NCBI RefSeq assembly: GCF_037113525.1
Contig: NZ_CP146963.1
Location: 4,340,001-4,404,000, forward strand
Length of the DNA stretch: 64,000 bases
Origin: Butyrivibrio fibrisolvens
GTDB taxonomy: Bacteria; Bacillota; Clostridia; Lachnospirales; Lachnospiraceae
Direction: 5' to 3'
Shown in pieces: positions 34,966 through 44,153 of this stretch. Every line of letters starts with the position of its first letter. Positions within the stretch are counted from its first letter, which is position 1. Below the pieces are notes generated by a model. That model was not told the origin of the DNA. It ran no database searches and worked only from the letters and a program-made list of their open reading frames with translations. The position numbers and the translations under genes are program-made.

Positions 34966-35109
34966 ACCTTTCTTAATTATTCTCCTTATAGTTTTGACAC
35001 AACTACAGGATGCTGCCATTAATATATAACAGCAATCTTCCGATATAGTTATGGGTATTTTTTTTGATGTTTATGTTCTGATTTAACCATAATTCCGGAG
35101 GTACAAACT

Positions 35110-37128
35110 ATGGCTAAAGAAAATAACAAAAGCAGTGGAAATGGAATTGGCTTTCTTGACAGTATAAAGACCAAATTGATACTTATCATGATCCTGATAG
35201 CAGCTGTCCCTCTGGCTGTTGCTGTTACTGTCAGCTACAATACATCAACATCCAAAGCTCTCGCCGATGCAGCGGACAGTGCAGAATGGGAAGTATGGTA
35301 CTTCGAAGGAAGGTTCGAAACCATATGTACCACCAATATGAATATGATACAAAGTATAGCCGGCAATCCCGTTGTTGTTCAATATATCACGGGTGACACT
35401 AGCGTATCTTATGAAGAAGTTCAGGATATCATTAGAGAATGTGATGAAGTTCTTAATGATGGTGATCAGACTTCAATAGCAGGCCCTGATGGATTCCAGA
35501 TTGTCAGAACGTCAGGAGATTTTATAGATGTCTCCGATAGAGCATATTTCCAGGAAGCAATGAAGGGAAACTCTTATATTTCTGATTTGACTGTAAGTAA
35601 AACCAGCGGAAAGAGAATGATCTCTTTTTCAACACCTGTATATGATGATAACAACAATATCATTGCCGTAGTTCACAGAAACTACAACATCAACAACTTC
35701 CACGAAATTCTGGCATCTGAAACAGATTCTGCTTTTATGATAGACAGAAGCGGTAAATTATGTGCCCATGCAGCTTATGAGATAGGTGAAGGTGCTCACG
35801 ACGAAGTTGATATGTCGAACCTTGATGTATTTAACAATGACGAATCAGAAGGCTTCTACCTCGAGCCAAACTACGACAATAACTATATAGCTTTTGCAAG
35901 AGATCCGAATACCGGATTTATAGTATGTACCTCCAAAACAGAAGAAGACGTACTCGGTGCAGCAAGACAATCTGCAGTTATTGTTATTTGCGTTGGAATT
36001 GCACTTCTTATAACTGCTATAATCATTTCGCTGATCATGGCCAAGAGCTTTACAGAACCAATCGAAGCAGTTGCCAAGTCTCTTGAATCGCTTTCTGATG
36101 GAAGATTTAATAAAGTTGAAAAGCACGACAAGAGAAAAGACGAATTTGGACTTATTTCCAAAGCTACAAACTCGTTGATAGAGACGCTTGATACGATCGT
36201 TACTAATATCAAAAAATCAGCAGGCGATGTAGGATCCTCATCTGATGAACTTTCAGATATGGCTGACCAGATATCCAAGACTGCAGAAGATGTATCACAT
36301 GCAGTTCAGGAGATCGCATCCGGTGCAAACCAGCAGGCTGATGAGATCCAGAGTGCTACTGAAAATGTCGGCAAGATCGGTGATGCAGTAGGAAGCGTTC
36401 AAAGTTCCTCTAACGACCTGACTTCTCTTGCAAGTAAAATGAAGGAAGCATCAGAGATTTCAAGCAAATCTCTTGAATCTCTCCAGACTTCATCTACTGA
36501 GATGACTGCCAAGATCGACGATATTTCAAATACCATTCAGGCAACCAAGGATGCTGTTAATAACATAAGTGAAAAAGTTGAAGGTATCACATCAATTGCT
36601 ACCCAGACCAACCTTCTTTCACTTAATGCTTCTATTGAAGCTGCAAGAGCAGGTGAAGCCGGTAAGGGCTTTGCTGTAGTTGCAGAAGAGATCGGAAAAC
36701 TTGCTGAAGATTCCAAGCAGATGGCTGATGATATTAGAAAAGAAATGGAAACACTCCTTGCACAGTCTGAAGCAGCCGTTAATGCAGCAGCTGAAGTTAA
36801 GAACGGAAATACAGACCAGCAGATAGCTCTTGGTGAAACTCTTGATGCTGTTAATGGAATGCTTGAAGATATCAGCTCTACAGTAGACGGCGTACACCTT
36901 ATTTCCGAAGGAGCAGACACCTGTGAATCTTCCAAAGATTCTGTTGTTGATACTATGAGCGCACTCTCTGCTATTTCAGAAGAAAATGCCGCATCATCAC
37001 AGGAAACAGGTGCTTCCATGCAAGAGCTCTCCGAAACAGTTACTACGCTTGCAGGATCTGCTAATGACCTTAAGGATATAGCTCAGAAGCTCAATGAAGA
37101 GATGAAGTTCTTCAAATCAGCTAATTGA
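35110..37128 (+). CDS. Methyl-accepting chemotaxis protein with dCache sensor
   Basis: Transmembrane chemoreceptor, 672 residues. Membrane helix 1 (about 22-42), an extracellular dCache-type sensor (about 45-285, with GPDGFQIVRTSGDFIDVSDR and MISFSTPVYDDNNNIIAVVH), helix 2 (about 288-312), HAMP (about 313-365), and a signalling hairpin. The hairpin tip IATQTNLLSLNASIEAARAG is followed by EAGKGFAVVAEEIGKLAEDS, the CheA/CheW contact region. The C-terminus lacks a CheR-binding pentapeptide. GGAGG lies 8 bp before the ATG. The ligand is not predictable; dCache domains often bind amino acids or organic acids. It implies a motile cell or a chemotaxis-like pathway elsewhere. Confidence 0.95.
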   Translation: MAKENNKSSGNGIGFLDSIKTKLILIMILIAAVPLAVAVTVSYNTSTSKALADAADSAEWEVWYFEGRFETICTTNMNMIQSIAGNPVVVQYITGDTSVSYEEVQDIIRECDEVLNDGDQTSIAGPDGFQIVRTSGDFIDVSDRAYFQEAMKGNSYISDLTVSKTSGKRMISFSTPVYDDNNNIIAVVHRNYNINNFHEILASETDSAFMIDRSGKLCAHAAYEIGEGAHDEVDMSNLDVFNNDESEGFYLEPNYDNNYIAFARDPNTGFIVCTSKTEEDVLGAARQSAVIVICVGIALLITAIIISLIMAKSFTEPIEAVAKSLESLSDGRFNKVEKHDKRKDEFGLISKATNSLIETLDTIVTNIKKSAGDVGSSSDELSDMADQISKTAEDVSHAVQEIASGANQQADEIQSATENVGKIGDAVGSVQSSSNDLTSLASKMKEASEISSKSLESLQTSSTEMTAKIDDISNTIQATKDAVNNISEKVEGITSIATQTNLLSLNASIEAARAGEAGKGFAVVAEEIGKLAEDSKQMADDIRKEMETLLAQSEAAVNAAAEVKNGNTDQQIALGETLDAVNGMLEDISSTVDGVHLISEGADTCESSKDSVVDTMSALSAISEENAASSQETGASMQELSETVTTLAGSANDLKDIAQKLNEEMKFFKSAN

Positions 37129-37170
37129 TATTTTTAATAAAATAGTAAATCCAAAACTTCTATAAAGCTT

Positions 37171-37226
37171 AAAAACCTGTCAGATACAAGGATAACAATA
37201 ATAGTTATCACATCTGACAGGTTTTT
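37171..37226. terminator. Bidirectional terminator between MCP and GH43 lipoprotein genes
   Basis: AAAAACCTGTCAGAT / ATCTGACAGGTTTTT, a 15-bp perfect stem with a second inner stem GATAAC/GTTATC. It has A-run and T-run flanks on both sides, so it serves both convergent genes. Confidence 0.9.
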
Positions 37227-37270
37227 AATATATTATTTAGGGTAAATTATAATAAGCAAAATTAAATGAA

Positions 37271-38845
37271 TCATTCGAAGATCCAAGTATCCAGTGTTAC
37301 GTCGCCTGCTGCTGTAAAGAAAAGATCACATGCGCCTTCAAGACCTTCTACATCTGCGCATACTTCCTGGAAATCACTTGAAGCAGGAACAAATACATAT
37401 GCTACAAGTTCTCCATCAGCGCTTCCTGTTGATACACGGATCCATGTATCTTCTGTAGCCTTGGCACTAACCTTAATTGTACCTGCGCCCTGACCAAAGT
37501 CTACACCTGCTACTCCAAACCAGTCTCCTTCAGAGAGCTTTACTTTAGTATCTCCGCTTCCTTCAAAAGAAGCGCCAGCCTGCCATGCCAGAGAACTTGC
37601 ACGGTTTAAGCTAAAAGCATCAACGAAGCAAAGCTGTTCTACGCCGGCAGTATCTCCCTTGGCTTCTCCAAAAAGGCCATCCTCCATAGGAAGCTCATTA
37701 ACATGAGTAGTTCTGTATCCAAGCATCTCGCCATACATTTCTTTGTTCAGATACTCTGCATGATAAAAGATGTACTGCTTATCTTTGAATGTGATTATAG
37801 TATGGTGGTTATTGCCTGTTGTTCCAAAGAACTCTCCCGGGTTGTCAAAGCATGTTCCCTGGAAAGTAAATGGTCCAAGAGGTGAATCTGATGTCATATA
37901 GGCAATCTTGGCATTACCAAGTGGTCCACCTGCCCAGTTTGTACAATAGGAATAATAATAGGTATCACCGATCTTATTAATACCGGAATCCTCGAATCCC
38001 CACGGAACATCAAGTGTAACTACATCACCGTCAAGGTGGATCATATCATCAGCAAGCTTAACTGCTCTAAAGCTCTGTGGATCTTCTGACTTTCCTTCAG
38101 GAACACCGCCGCCGAAATAAAGGTATCCAGTTCCATCATCATCTACAAGTACTGCCGGATCAAAGAGCCAGATAACGCCTTCAATACCGGGGGTTTCGCG
38201 TGATACAAGAGCTTCTCCAAGCGGATCTTCCCATGGTCCTGTAGGTGAATCGGATGTAAGAACGCCAATTCCGTTACCGCTGTTTGCAAAGTAAAGGAAG
38301 AATTTCTCCTTGCCATCAATTTCTTTGTGACAAGCACAAGGTGCCCATGAATTTCCTGCCCATTTTGCAGCACCGCTGTTACCTGCTGCCATGATAGCAC
38401 CATGATCTTCCCAGTTAACAAGATCAGCTGAAGACATCACATTGATAGTTCTGATTTTTCCATAATCATTGTTAGTAGGCTTAGTGTCCATAGCCATTCC
38501 ATCATTGGTAGCGTACACATATACCCTGTCGTTATAAACCATAACTCCGGGATCTGCACTGAATCTCTGTGTCATACAAGGATTATGATCTGAAATATCC
38601 TTGTAGCCTTTTGATAATTCCAGGCCTTCAAACAGTTCCTCGGCCTGTGAAACGTCAACACTTGTCATATCGCTGTTATCCTCTTCATTATTATTTTCTG
38701 CGTCTGTGGCGCTATCCCCGGATAAACCAAGACTGCTATCTTCTCCCTGAGATGACTCTATAGGCGCCGTATCCTGCTGGTCGGAAGCACAAGCAGTTAA
38801 AAGTCCTGCAAGAAGAAGTGCTGTAAGTCTATATAGTTTTTTCAT
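37271..38845 (-). CDS. Surface GH43 lipoprotein (arabinoxylan arabinofuranosidase type)
   Basis: Outer-surface glycosidase, 524 residues, with lipobox LLTAC at about residues 15-19, then a linker of about 45 residues rich in Ser, Asp, Glu and Asn. GH43 propeller: base Asp in FSADPGVMVYND (about 97), pKa Asp in WLFDPAVLVDDDG, acid Glu in WGFEDSGINKIG. NHHTI follows, a metal-site His segment typical of GH43 xylan-active members. The C-terminal domain of about 125 residues looks like a CBM6-type module (KVSAKATEDTWIRVSTGS, FFTAAGDVTLDTWIFE). It is the only secreted GH43 in the window and could trim xylan or arabinan before import. Confidence 0.9.
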   Translation of the reverse strand: MKKLYRLTALLLAGLLTACASDQQDTAPIESSQGEDSSLGLSGDSATDAENNNEEDNSDMTSVDVSQAEELFEGLELSKGYKDISDHNPCMTQRFSADPGVMVYNDRVYVYATNDGMAMDTKPTNNDYGKIRTINVMSSADLVNWEDHGAIMAAGNSGAAKWAGNSWAPCACHKEIDGKEKFFLYFANSGNGIGVLTSDSPTGPWEDPLGEALVSRETPGIEGVIWLFDPAVLVDDDGTGYLYFGGGVPEGKSEDPQSFRAVKLADDMIHLDGDVVTLDVPWGFEDSGINKIGDTYYYSYCTNWAGGPLGNAKIAYMTSDSPLGPFTFQGTCFDNPGEFFGTTGNNHHTIITFKDKQYIFYHAEYLNKEMYGEMLGYRTTHVNELPMEDGLFGEAKGDTAGVEQLCFVDAFSLNRASSLAWQAGASFEGSGDTKVKLSEGDWFGVAGVDFGQGAGTIKVSAKATEDTWIRVSTGSADGELVAYVFVPASSDFQEVCADVEGLEGACDLFFTAAGDVTLDTWIFE

Positions 38846-38884
38846 CCCCTAAGATTCCTCCAATTGAATTCGTATATTTATGAT

Positions 38885-38920
38885 AAAAAAAAGCAAGGAA
38901 TGATTCTTCTCATTCCTTGC
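38885..38920 (-). terminator. Strong terminator left by the truncated GGDEF gene
   Basis: GCAAGGAATG / CATTCCTTGC (38893-38902, 38911-38920), followed by T8 on the minus strand. It sits about 75 bp past the stop of the GGDEF remnant and 40 bp before the GH43 lipoprotein start. Confidence 0.85.
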
Positions 38921-38992
38921 CGTTTTAATGTCATAAAAGGCACTGTTTTTAATTTATGAGTTTCTTTCTCTTAATTTAGAACATCATGTAGG

Positions 38993-39091
38993 TCATATGA
39001 TTATCTGATTCTTGCCACCCTCTTTTGCCTTGTATAATAGCTCATCTGCGGCTTTCAGAGCATCATTAAAATCATTAACAAATACTGCTTA
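38993..39091 (-). pseudogene. C-terminal remnant of a GGDEF diguanylate cyclase gene
   Basis: The minus strand between an in-frame TAA and the stop at 38993 codes 31 residues, including ALKAADELLYKAKEGGKNQI. This is the typical last helix of GGDEF domains (A-D-x-A-L-Y-x-A-K-x-x-G-R/K-N). The rest of the domain, including GGDEF itself, is missing: 14 bp upstream the ABC ATPase gene ends. It looks like a gene cut off when the ABC/two-component block arrived or was rearranged here. Confidence 0.75.
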
Positions 39092-39104
39092 GTAGATATT
39101 ATTT

Positions 39105-39746
39105 TTATGATGCTATCTTTTTTCTTGTCATGATACCATCATCCATTTCATATACTTCATCGCATAATATTCTTATATCTTCCGGATTATGACTTGCTAC
39201 AAGTATTGTTTTTCCAGCCTTTTTAAGATCCAGAAGCAGTGATCGTATCTCATCTACTCCCTTATTATCAAGGCCGTTGAAGGGTTCATCCAAAATAAGG
39301 CACTCCGGATCTTCCATTATAGCCTGAGCTATAGCAAGACGCTGCTTCATTCCCATTGAATACTTGGAAACTGTTTTCTTTTCCGATGGATTCAGACCGA
39401 CCTTCCTCATAACATCTTCAAGATGCTTTTTATCAAGCTTATTATTTATAGTATATAGATACATTAGGTTTTTGATTCCTGAAGCATTGGACAAAAAAGC
39501 CGGACCTTCAATTATCACTCCTGCTGATGATAAGATGCTACCGCTTTTCTTAATCCTGCCATCTATTTTGATCTCTCCGCTGTCAATGGATACAAGCCCG
39601 CATATTGCTTTGAACAAAACAGTTTTGCCTGCTCCGTTTCTTCCTACAATACCTGTTATAGTTCCAGGGCGACACTTAAGACTGATGCTCTTTAGAACCT
39701 TATGCTTACCATATGCTTTTTCAATGTTTATAAGATCTATCTCCAT
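39105..39746 (-). CDS. ABC transporter ATP-binding protein (BcrA-like)
   Basis: ATPase of a peptide/antibiotic-type exporter, 213 residues. Walker A is GRNGAGKT (about 36-43), signature YSMGMKQRLAIAQ (about 128-140; Ser-Met-Gly-Met variant common in BcrA/LanF types), Walker B CLILDEPFNGLD (about 149-160), and a switch His in VASHNPED. It is the last gene of the operon that starts with the lipoprotein at 42532. BcrA-like systems confer resistance to, or respond to, cell-envelope-active peptides (family knowledge). Confidence 0.9.
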   Translation of the reverse strand: MEIDLINIEKAYGKHKVLKSISLKCRPGTITGIVGRNGAGKTVLFKAICGLVSIDSGEIKIDGRIKKSGSILSSAGVIIEGPAFLSNASGIKNLMYLYTINNKLDKKHLEDVMRKVGLNPSEKKTVSKYSMGMKQRLAIAQAIMEDPECLILDEPFNGLDNKGVDEIRSLLLDLKKAGKTILVASHNPEDIRILCDEVYEMDDGIMTRKKIAS

Positions 39747-39750
39747 AGAT

Positions 39751-40601
39751 TCACTCTTCCTCGTCTATAAAATTAAAGTCGATTCTTCTTATCAGATGCA
39801 CATCTATCGCTACACATATGATCACAACACACGATAGAATTAGCAAATACATATTCCACCTATCAAAGCTATCTATATGATTAGAGTTATTATCAACTAA
39901 ATTCATCCATGAAAACGGTGATATATATCTGATCCATGGGAAACAATACGCCAGATTCTCTTTGATTATCACCAGACCGGAAAAACACGTACCTGTAATT
40001 ACAGCTACTAGTCCTGAACTCATCAGTCCAACTGTAAACATGATAATTCCTAGTGTTATCGACAATATGATCATTCGAAGCATCACATTTAATGTAGCTT
40101 CAAATGGGGAGAACTGATTTATCAGTAAATATGGAACAGAAATCTGAATATCAAAAACAGTAGCAGCATCAGTGAGCGCAATTGTTTTGTATATCTTCCC
40201 CCAGCCGCTTTCTAATGATATATACGGTAGCATCACCAATATGCTCATGAGTTCATTAGCAACAGCAATTAAAATACTTACTCCTACGATTTTCGCATAT
40301 GCATCTGCAAGCCATCTTTTTCTTCCTTTTCTTATGATCGTATAAATCTCTTTTCTCTCCATAAATGGTACTGAAGAAAAAATGTATGTCGTTATCAATC
40401 CATGCGTAAGCTGCAAATATACATAGCCAAACAGAAATGGGAAAAGCCAGATACTGCTCTTACAGCCGGATTCTATTGATAAAGCCCTTATTCCTGATGT
40501 AAAAAATGCATCAGAGCAAATTGAAATAAAAGTGCAATGTATACCTTTGGACAAAAGAAGAATCTATTTACTTCAGATATAAAATGAGAAAATCTAGTCA
40601 T
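39751..40601 (-). pseudogene. ABC-2 permease with a frameshift in an A6/T6 tract
   Basis: Membrane subunit of the exporter. The natural start is the ATG at 40601, which overlaps the upstream stop as ATGA. That frame codes MTRFSHFISEVNRFFFCPKV and further to ...FALMHF, then stops at TAA. The other frame (open to 39751) continues the same protein as FTSGIRALSIES..., with about six membrane segments. One extra T in the minus-strand T6 tract (plus 40501-40506) would join them into a 283-residue permease. This may be a sequencing error, a recent mutation or slippage-controlled expression. Confidence 0.8.
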
Positions 40602-41368
40602 CCAATATAATCCCTTTCTATTTTTCTCATCATGAGACCTCCAATCAAAAATACTATTGAAGCAGCTAACCCAATCAAAATAAAGATCGTGAAAGCCGGA
40701 GACTTCCAGCCTACATGCTGTTCCCAGAATATATCATACAGAGTATATTTAGATGTCAGAAACATGGTGATAAGATCACATAAATATCTTCCAATAAATG
40801 GAAATGCAAATACTATCATTCTATTCTTTGCAAACAGCGACACGTATGCCGATAATACAGATAGTATTCCTGATAACAATCCGTATCTAAAACCGGACAA
40901 AAAGAAGAACAATAGATAATGATGATTAGTCAAAAAATACTTAAAGCATGAATAATTAGATGCCACATAATATGACATACTATCTTCATCACACCATGGA
41001 ACAAAAAGATGCATGATAAAAGCAAATAATGTTATTCCAAAGGTTAAAATCATTGTACTTGATACAAAGATAGCTATTACTTTTGAAAAAATATATCTGT
41101 GAAGACTGGCACGCATCAACTGGCTTCTATAATAGTTGTTCTTTATATCCAGATAAATCGAATCAGCATACCCAAATGCTCCTGCAATCAAAACAAGCAT
41201 CGCAGGTATTCCGCACATTATTATCTCAAAAGCATATAAAACATCGATATTAATATTCCTGTCTTCTAATAATGACAATATCAATATGAAACTTGTCGCT
41301 ATTATTCCAATAGGCAGTCTGTACGATAATATTATCCTTAGTATGTCTGATTTAAGCATCCTGACCAT
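40598..41368 (-). CDS. ABC-2 type transporter permease
   Basis: Membrane subunit of the exporter, 256 residues, with about six hydrophobic segments, beginning MVRMLKSDILRIILSYRLPIG. A conserved arrangement of a first helix, a long loop with KNNYYRSQLMRASLHRYIFSK (an amphipathic segment seen in BcrB/LanE-type permeases) and paired later helices is visible. It starts 3 bp after the lipoprotein stop and ends in an ATGA overlap with the next permease. The pair would form a heterodimer powered by the ATPase at 39105. Confidence 0.85.
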   Translation of the reverse strand: MVRMLKSDILRIILSYRLPIGIIATSFILILSLLEDRNINIDVLYAFEIIMCGIPAMLVLIAGAFGYADSIYLDIKNNYYRSQLMRASLHRYIFSKVIAIFVSSTMILTFGITLFAFIMHLFVPWCDEDSMSYYVASNYSCFKYFLTNHHYLLFFFLSGFRYGLLSGILSVLSAYVSLFAKNRMIVFAFPFIGRYLCDLITMFLTSKYTLYDIFWEQHVGWKSPAFTIFILIGLAASIVFLIGGLMMRKIERDYIG

Positions 41369-41371
41369 CTG

Positions 41372-42532
41372 TTACAACTCCTGTGTCCACGGTATTATCT
41401 CATCACCTGTCCTAGCATCGACAAATACCTGTATTTCTGTTTCACTGTCACCTGATGTTTCGTTTCCTTTTATTATCCATACAGGATACACTTCATAAAT
41501 GCCGTTATTACTTGATAGATCAACGTAGTAAACCAATTCTGCAAGGTCAAATACATATGTACTGTCGTCCAGGATGTCATTGAATTTATCTGAAACCGCG
41601 TCAAACACAGTATCAAATTCTACGACAGAATCTATCTTTTCTTCATCGGCAAATTCAAACACCTGATCTATATTCAGACTAAAAATACCATTTTCATTTA
41701 CCATTGCATTTATTGGATAGTTCTCAACATCTTCATTAACGAATGTACTAACGTAAGGATAATAAATCGGAACTCCATTAAAAATCTGTCTTAGAGCAAC
41801 ATAATAACAGTCATCTTCCTGAGTCCATTGATCTTTATTTTCACTTGGATCTATATTACCGTTCATATCATAATGAACTTCTTCGTTTTGAAGAGTGCTA
41901 TGATCAAGAGAATAGCTAACATACTCAAAATCAGAGTCAAACCCAAGTGCTTTTAGGAAATCTCCAATCTGTGAATACGCTTCCTGACGAGATTCAAATG
42001 GGAGATCCTCCTGCGTCGAAAACTTATCTGCATTATAATCGTCAAATTTCTTTTCTATCCTAAATGCAGCTGCATAATAAGAAAAATTGGAATTTCCACG
42101 TGAATAACTAAAATTACTACTAACTGGTCCTGATGATAAGTAAAAACCATCATATACATTGATGTAAGAAGTACAGTCAATACTATTGCCGTATTCATCA
42201 TCAAATGTATCTGAATAGCTATCATATTCCTTTTCTTCTTTTAAGAGATCCTCCTCCACCAAAGAGGCATCGATTTTTTGTAATGAAGCACTATAACAAC
42301 AAAGATTATCCAATGAACCATAGGATATCTCTCCATCGAATGTTACTTTTCCATCTATATTCTGGTACTTAGTCGGAATAGTCACTGTAACAGCAGTACT
42401 ATCATTCGACTGCATGTTACTATGACCATCATCCATATCTGATGCCGGACTATTATCTATAGGCATATTATTGGCACATCCGACAAATAACATGGAACAT
42501 GATAAAATCAAAAAAACTATCTTTTTCTTCAT
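41372..42532 (-). CDS. Lipoprotein of the ABC exporter operon
   Basis: Surface lipoprotein, 386 residues, with signal peptide MKKKIVFLILSCSMLFVGC (lipobox LFVGC). The mature part is acidic, with many Tyr, Ser and Asp residues, and ends in a PepSY/YpmB-like region (VWIIKGNETSGDSETEIQVF then VDARTGDEIIPW). I do not recognise a catalytic domain. Family context: lipoproteins in such operons can act as immunity or sensor proteins against peptides (inference). AGGAGG lies before the ATG at 42532; a frame start at 42820 would run through the divergent promoter region and is rejected. Confidence 0.75.
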   Translation of the reverse strand: MKKKIVFLILSCSMLFVGCANNMPIDNSPASDMDDGHSNMQSNDSTAVTVTIPTKYQNIDGKVTFDGEISYGSLDNLCCYSASLQKIDASLVEEDLLKEEKEYDSYSDTFDDEYGNSIDCTSYINVYDGFYLSSGPVSSNFSYSRGNSNFSYYAAAFRIEKKFDDYNADKFSTQEDLPFESRQEAYSQIGDFLKALGFDSDFEYVSYSLDHSTLQNEEVHYDMNGNIDPSENKDQWTQEDDCYYVALRQIFNGVPIYYPYVSTFVNEDVENYPINAMVNENGIFSLNIDQVFEFADEEKIDSVVEFDTVFDAVSDKFNDILDDSTYVFDLAELVYYVDLSSNNGIYEVYPVWIIKGNETSGDSETEIQVFVDARTGDEIIPWTQEL

Positions 42533-42782
42533 GTAATAGCCTCCTATCAAATAGGGAAATGTAGCAAAACCACATTTCCCCATGTCATGATCTGTTATGG
42601 TGTATATCTTCCTTTTCGTATTCGTTATAACGATAGAAATAGCATAACATACTATTTGTTCTTTTTTCGAAGCACCGTCCCCAACTACATTTTTCCCGTC
42701 CCCAACTACGTTTTTTACACTTGTTAAGTACCGCTTTAGTGGTACACTGATAGATAATAACAGACTGGAGATTACAGCAATA
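42533..42782. promoter_or_regulatory. Divergent promoter region with LytTR-type direct repeats
   Basis: Minus-strand GTAGTTGGG occurs twice, at 42680-42688 and 42701-42709, with 21-bp period inside a longer shared block (CCGTCCCCAACTAC). The GTT core and period match AgrA/LytTR sites (7 of 9 positions). Toward the kinase there is TTGTTA-16 bp-TACACT with a small GTACC/GGTAC palindrome (about 42728-42745) in its spacer. It separates the exporter operon from its probable regulator. Confidence 0.6.
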
Positions 42783-44153
42783 ATGATTTCATTAAAATAC
42801 GTTTGGGAGATACTTATCAATCTTATCGAGAGTTCTTTTTTTTATATATTTATTGAAGACAAAATGAAGGACTCTTATCGTTTTACTCAAAAGAGATTTA
42901 AGATATTAATGATTTTATATATTTTATTAGACTCTATTAGTACAAGCATTTTAAACTATTTTCAAATTAGCTATGGTATCTCTTATATAATTGCTTTTTT
43001 TATTTTCTTATTTTTTACACTCATTTTCTACAAAAAAAGTCTTTCTATAAAGCTGTTATTCTCAAGTATTTTTCTGGCAATATTATATGCCTCAGACACT
43101 ATAGCTACTATGCTGTTACAATTCATTTCCAAATCAGACCTGACTACAACCTTAGTTGGTGGTCCCTTAAGAGTTCCTACAACTCTGACTTATTTATCTT
43201 GCATAGCTATTTTTGTATATTTATCCCATTTCATAAAGTGGAAATATATATCTTTATCTCCGGTTGAAACCCTTTCATATATTGCACTGTGCATAATTGG
43301 TTTCTTTTTTGGGCAATATATAGCTTCAGTAACAATAAAGTCTTTTATCATATTTAAGAATTCCAATTTCAGTAATGAATTAATATTGGTATCTTCAATA
43401 TACTGTATTCTATTTCTGCTTCTTCTATCGTACATTTACATGCTATACTGCACAAAAGAGCAGAACAGGAATCTATTAACTGAAAAGCAGCAATTACTAC
43501 TCGAAGAGGCTGATTATAAGAACCTCATCGAAACAACCGAATCCTTACGAAAACTTAAACACGATATGCAGCATCACCTATCTGCCATTCAATTTTTAGC
43601 AAACAATAAAAGCTACGACGAGCTGAATGAATATATTAAGAACTACGTAGGTTCTTTTGATGAAATGAATAAATTCATATCTACCGGAAATTCTGCAATT
43701 GACTGCATATTATCCACATGTATTCCTAAAGCTGAACAGAAAGGTATAAAAGTATCCTATGTCTTAACTGTTCCAGATACTTTTTCTCTTAATCCGATTC
43801 TAACGTCGTCCTTATTAGGAAACCTATGGACTAATGCAATCACCGCTTGTGAAAATCTCATAAGAACTGATAGTTCAATCATTCCATTGATTGATTTTTA
43901 TATAAAACCAATTGAAAACATGATTTTAATTAGTATAGAAAACACCTTCAATGGTATTTGTAAAAAGGATTCTGCTGGCAATTTTCTTTCGACAAAAACT
44001 GGAAAACTAAATGGAACCGGACTTAAGCGTATAAATGAAATTGTAGATCAAAACGATGGAATAATTGAAATAACTGATCATGACAATCGTTTCTGTGTAC
44101 ATATTATGTTCCCATTAAAGGAAAAAACAACAAATGAAAATAGTAATTCTTGA
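42783..44153 (+). CDS. AgrC-like (HPK10) sensor histidine kinase
   Basis: Membrane sensor kinase, 456 residues. About six membrane segments fill residues 1-215. A coiled segment with the H box LRKLKHDMQHHLSAIQFL (phospho-His in KHDMQHH, about residue 260) follows, then a GHKL ATPase domain with N box LGNLWTNAITACEN and G box GTGLKRINEIVD. This layout is that of HPK10 peptide-sensing kinases (AgrC, BlpH, PlnB). GGAG lies upstream of the ATG. It overlaps the response regulator by 20 bp. No agrB or typical agrD gene is seen nearby, so the signal may be a foreign peptide or come from elsewhere. Confidence 0.9.
   Translation: MISLKYVWEILINLIESSFFYIFIEDKMKDSYRFTQKRFKILMILYILLDSISTSILNYFQISYGISYIIAFFIFLFFTLIFYKKSLSIKLLFSSIFLAILYASDTIATMLLQFISKSDLTTTLVGGPLRVPTTLTYLSCIAIFVYLSHFIKWKYISLSPVETLSYIALCIIGFFFGQYIASVTIKSFIIFKNSNFSNELILVSSIYCILFLLLLSYIYMLYCTKEQNRNLLTEKQQLLLEEADYKNLIETTESLRKLKHDMQHHLSAIQFLANNKSYDELNEYIKNYVGSFDEMNKFISTGNSAIDCILSTCIPKAEQKGIKVSYVLTVPDTFSLNPILTSSLLGNLWTNAITACENLIRTDSSIIPLIDFYIKPIENMILISIENTFNGICKKDSAGNFLSTKTGKLNGTGLKRINEIVDQNDGIIEITDHDNRFCVHIMFPLKEKTTNENSNS

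Noticed and set aside
36537..37019. Long reverse frame inside the chemoreceptor gene
   Set aside because: It is a shadow of the strongly biased signalling-domain codons; no start signal or homology.
42533..42820. N-terminal extension of the lipoprotein frame to 42820
   Set aside because: It covers the divergent promoter region and the LytTR-type repeats. A clear lipoprotein signal peptide with AGGAGG starts at 42532.
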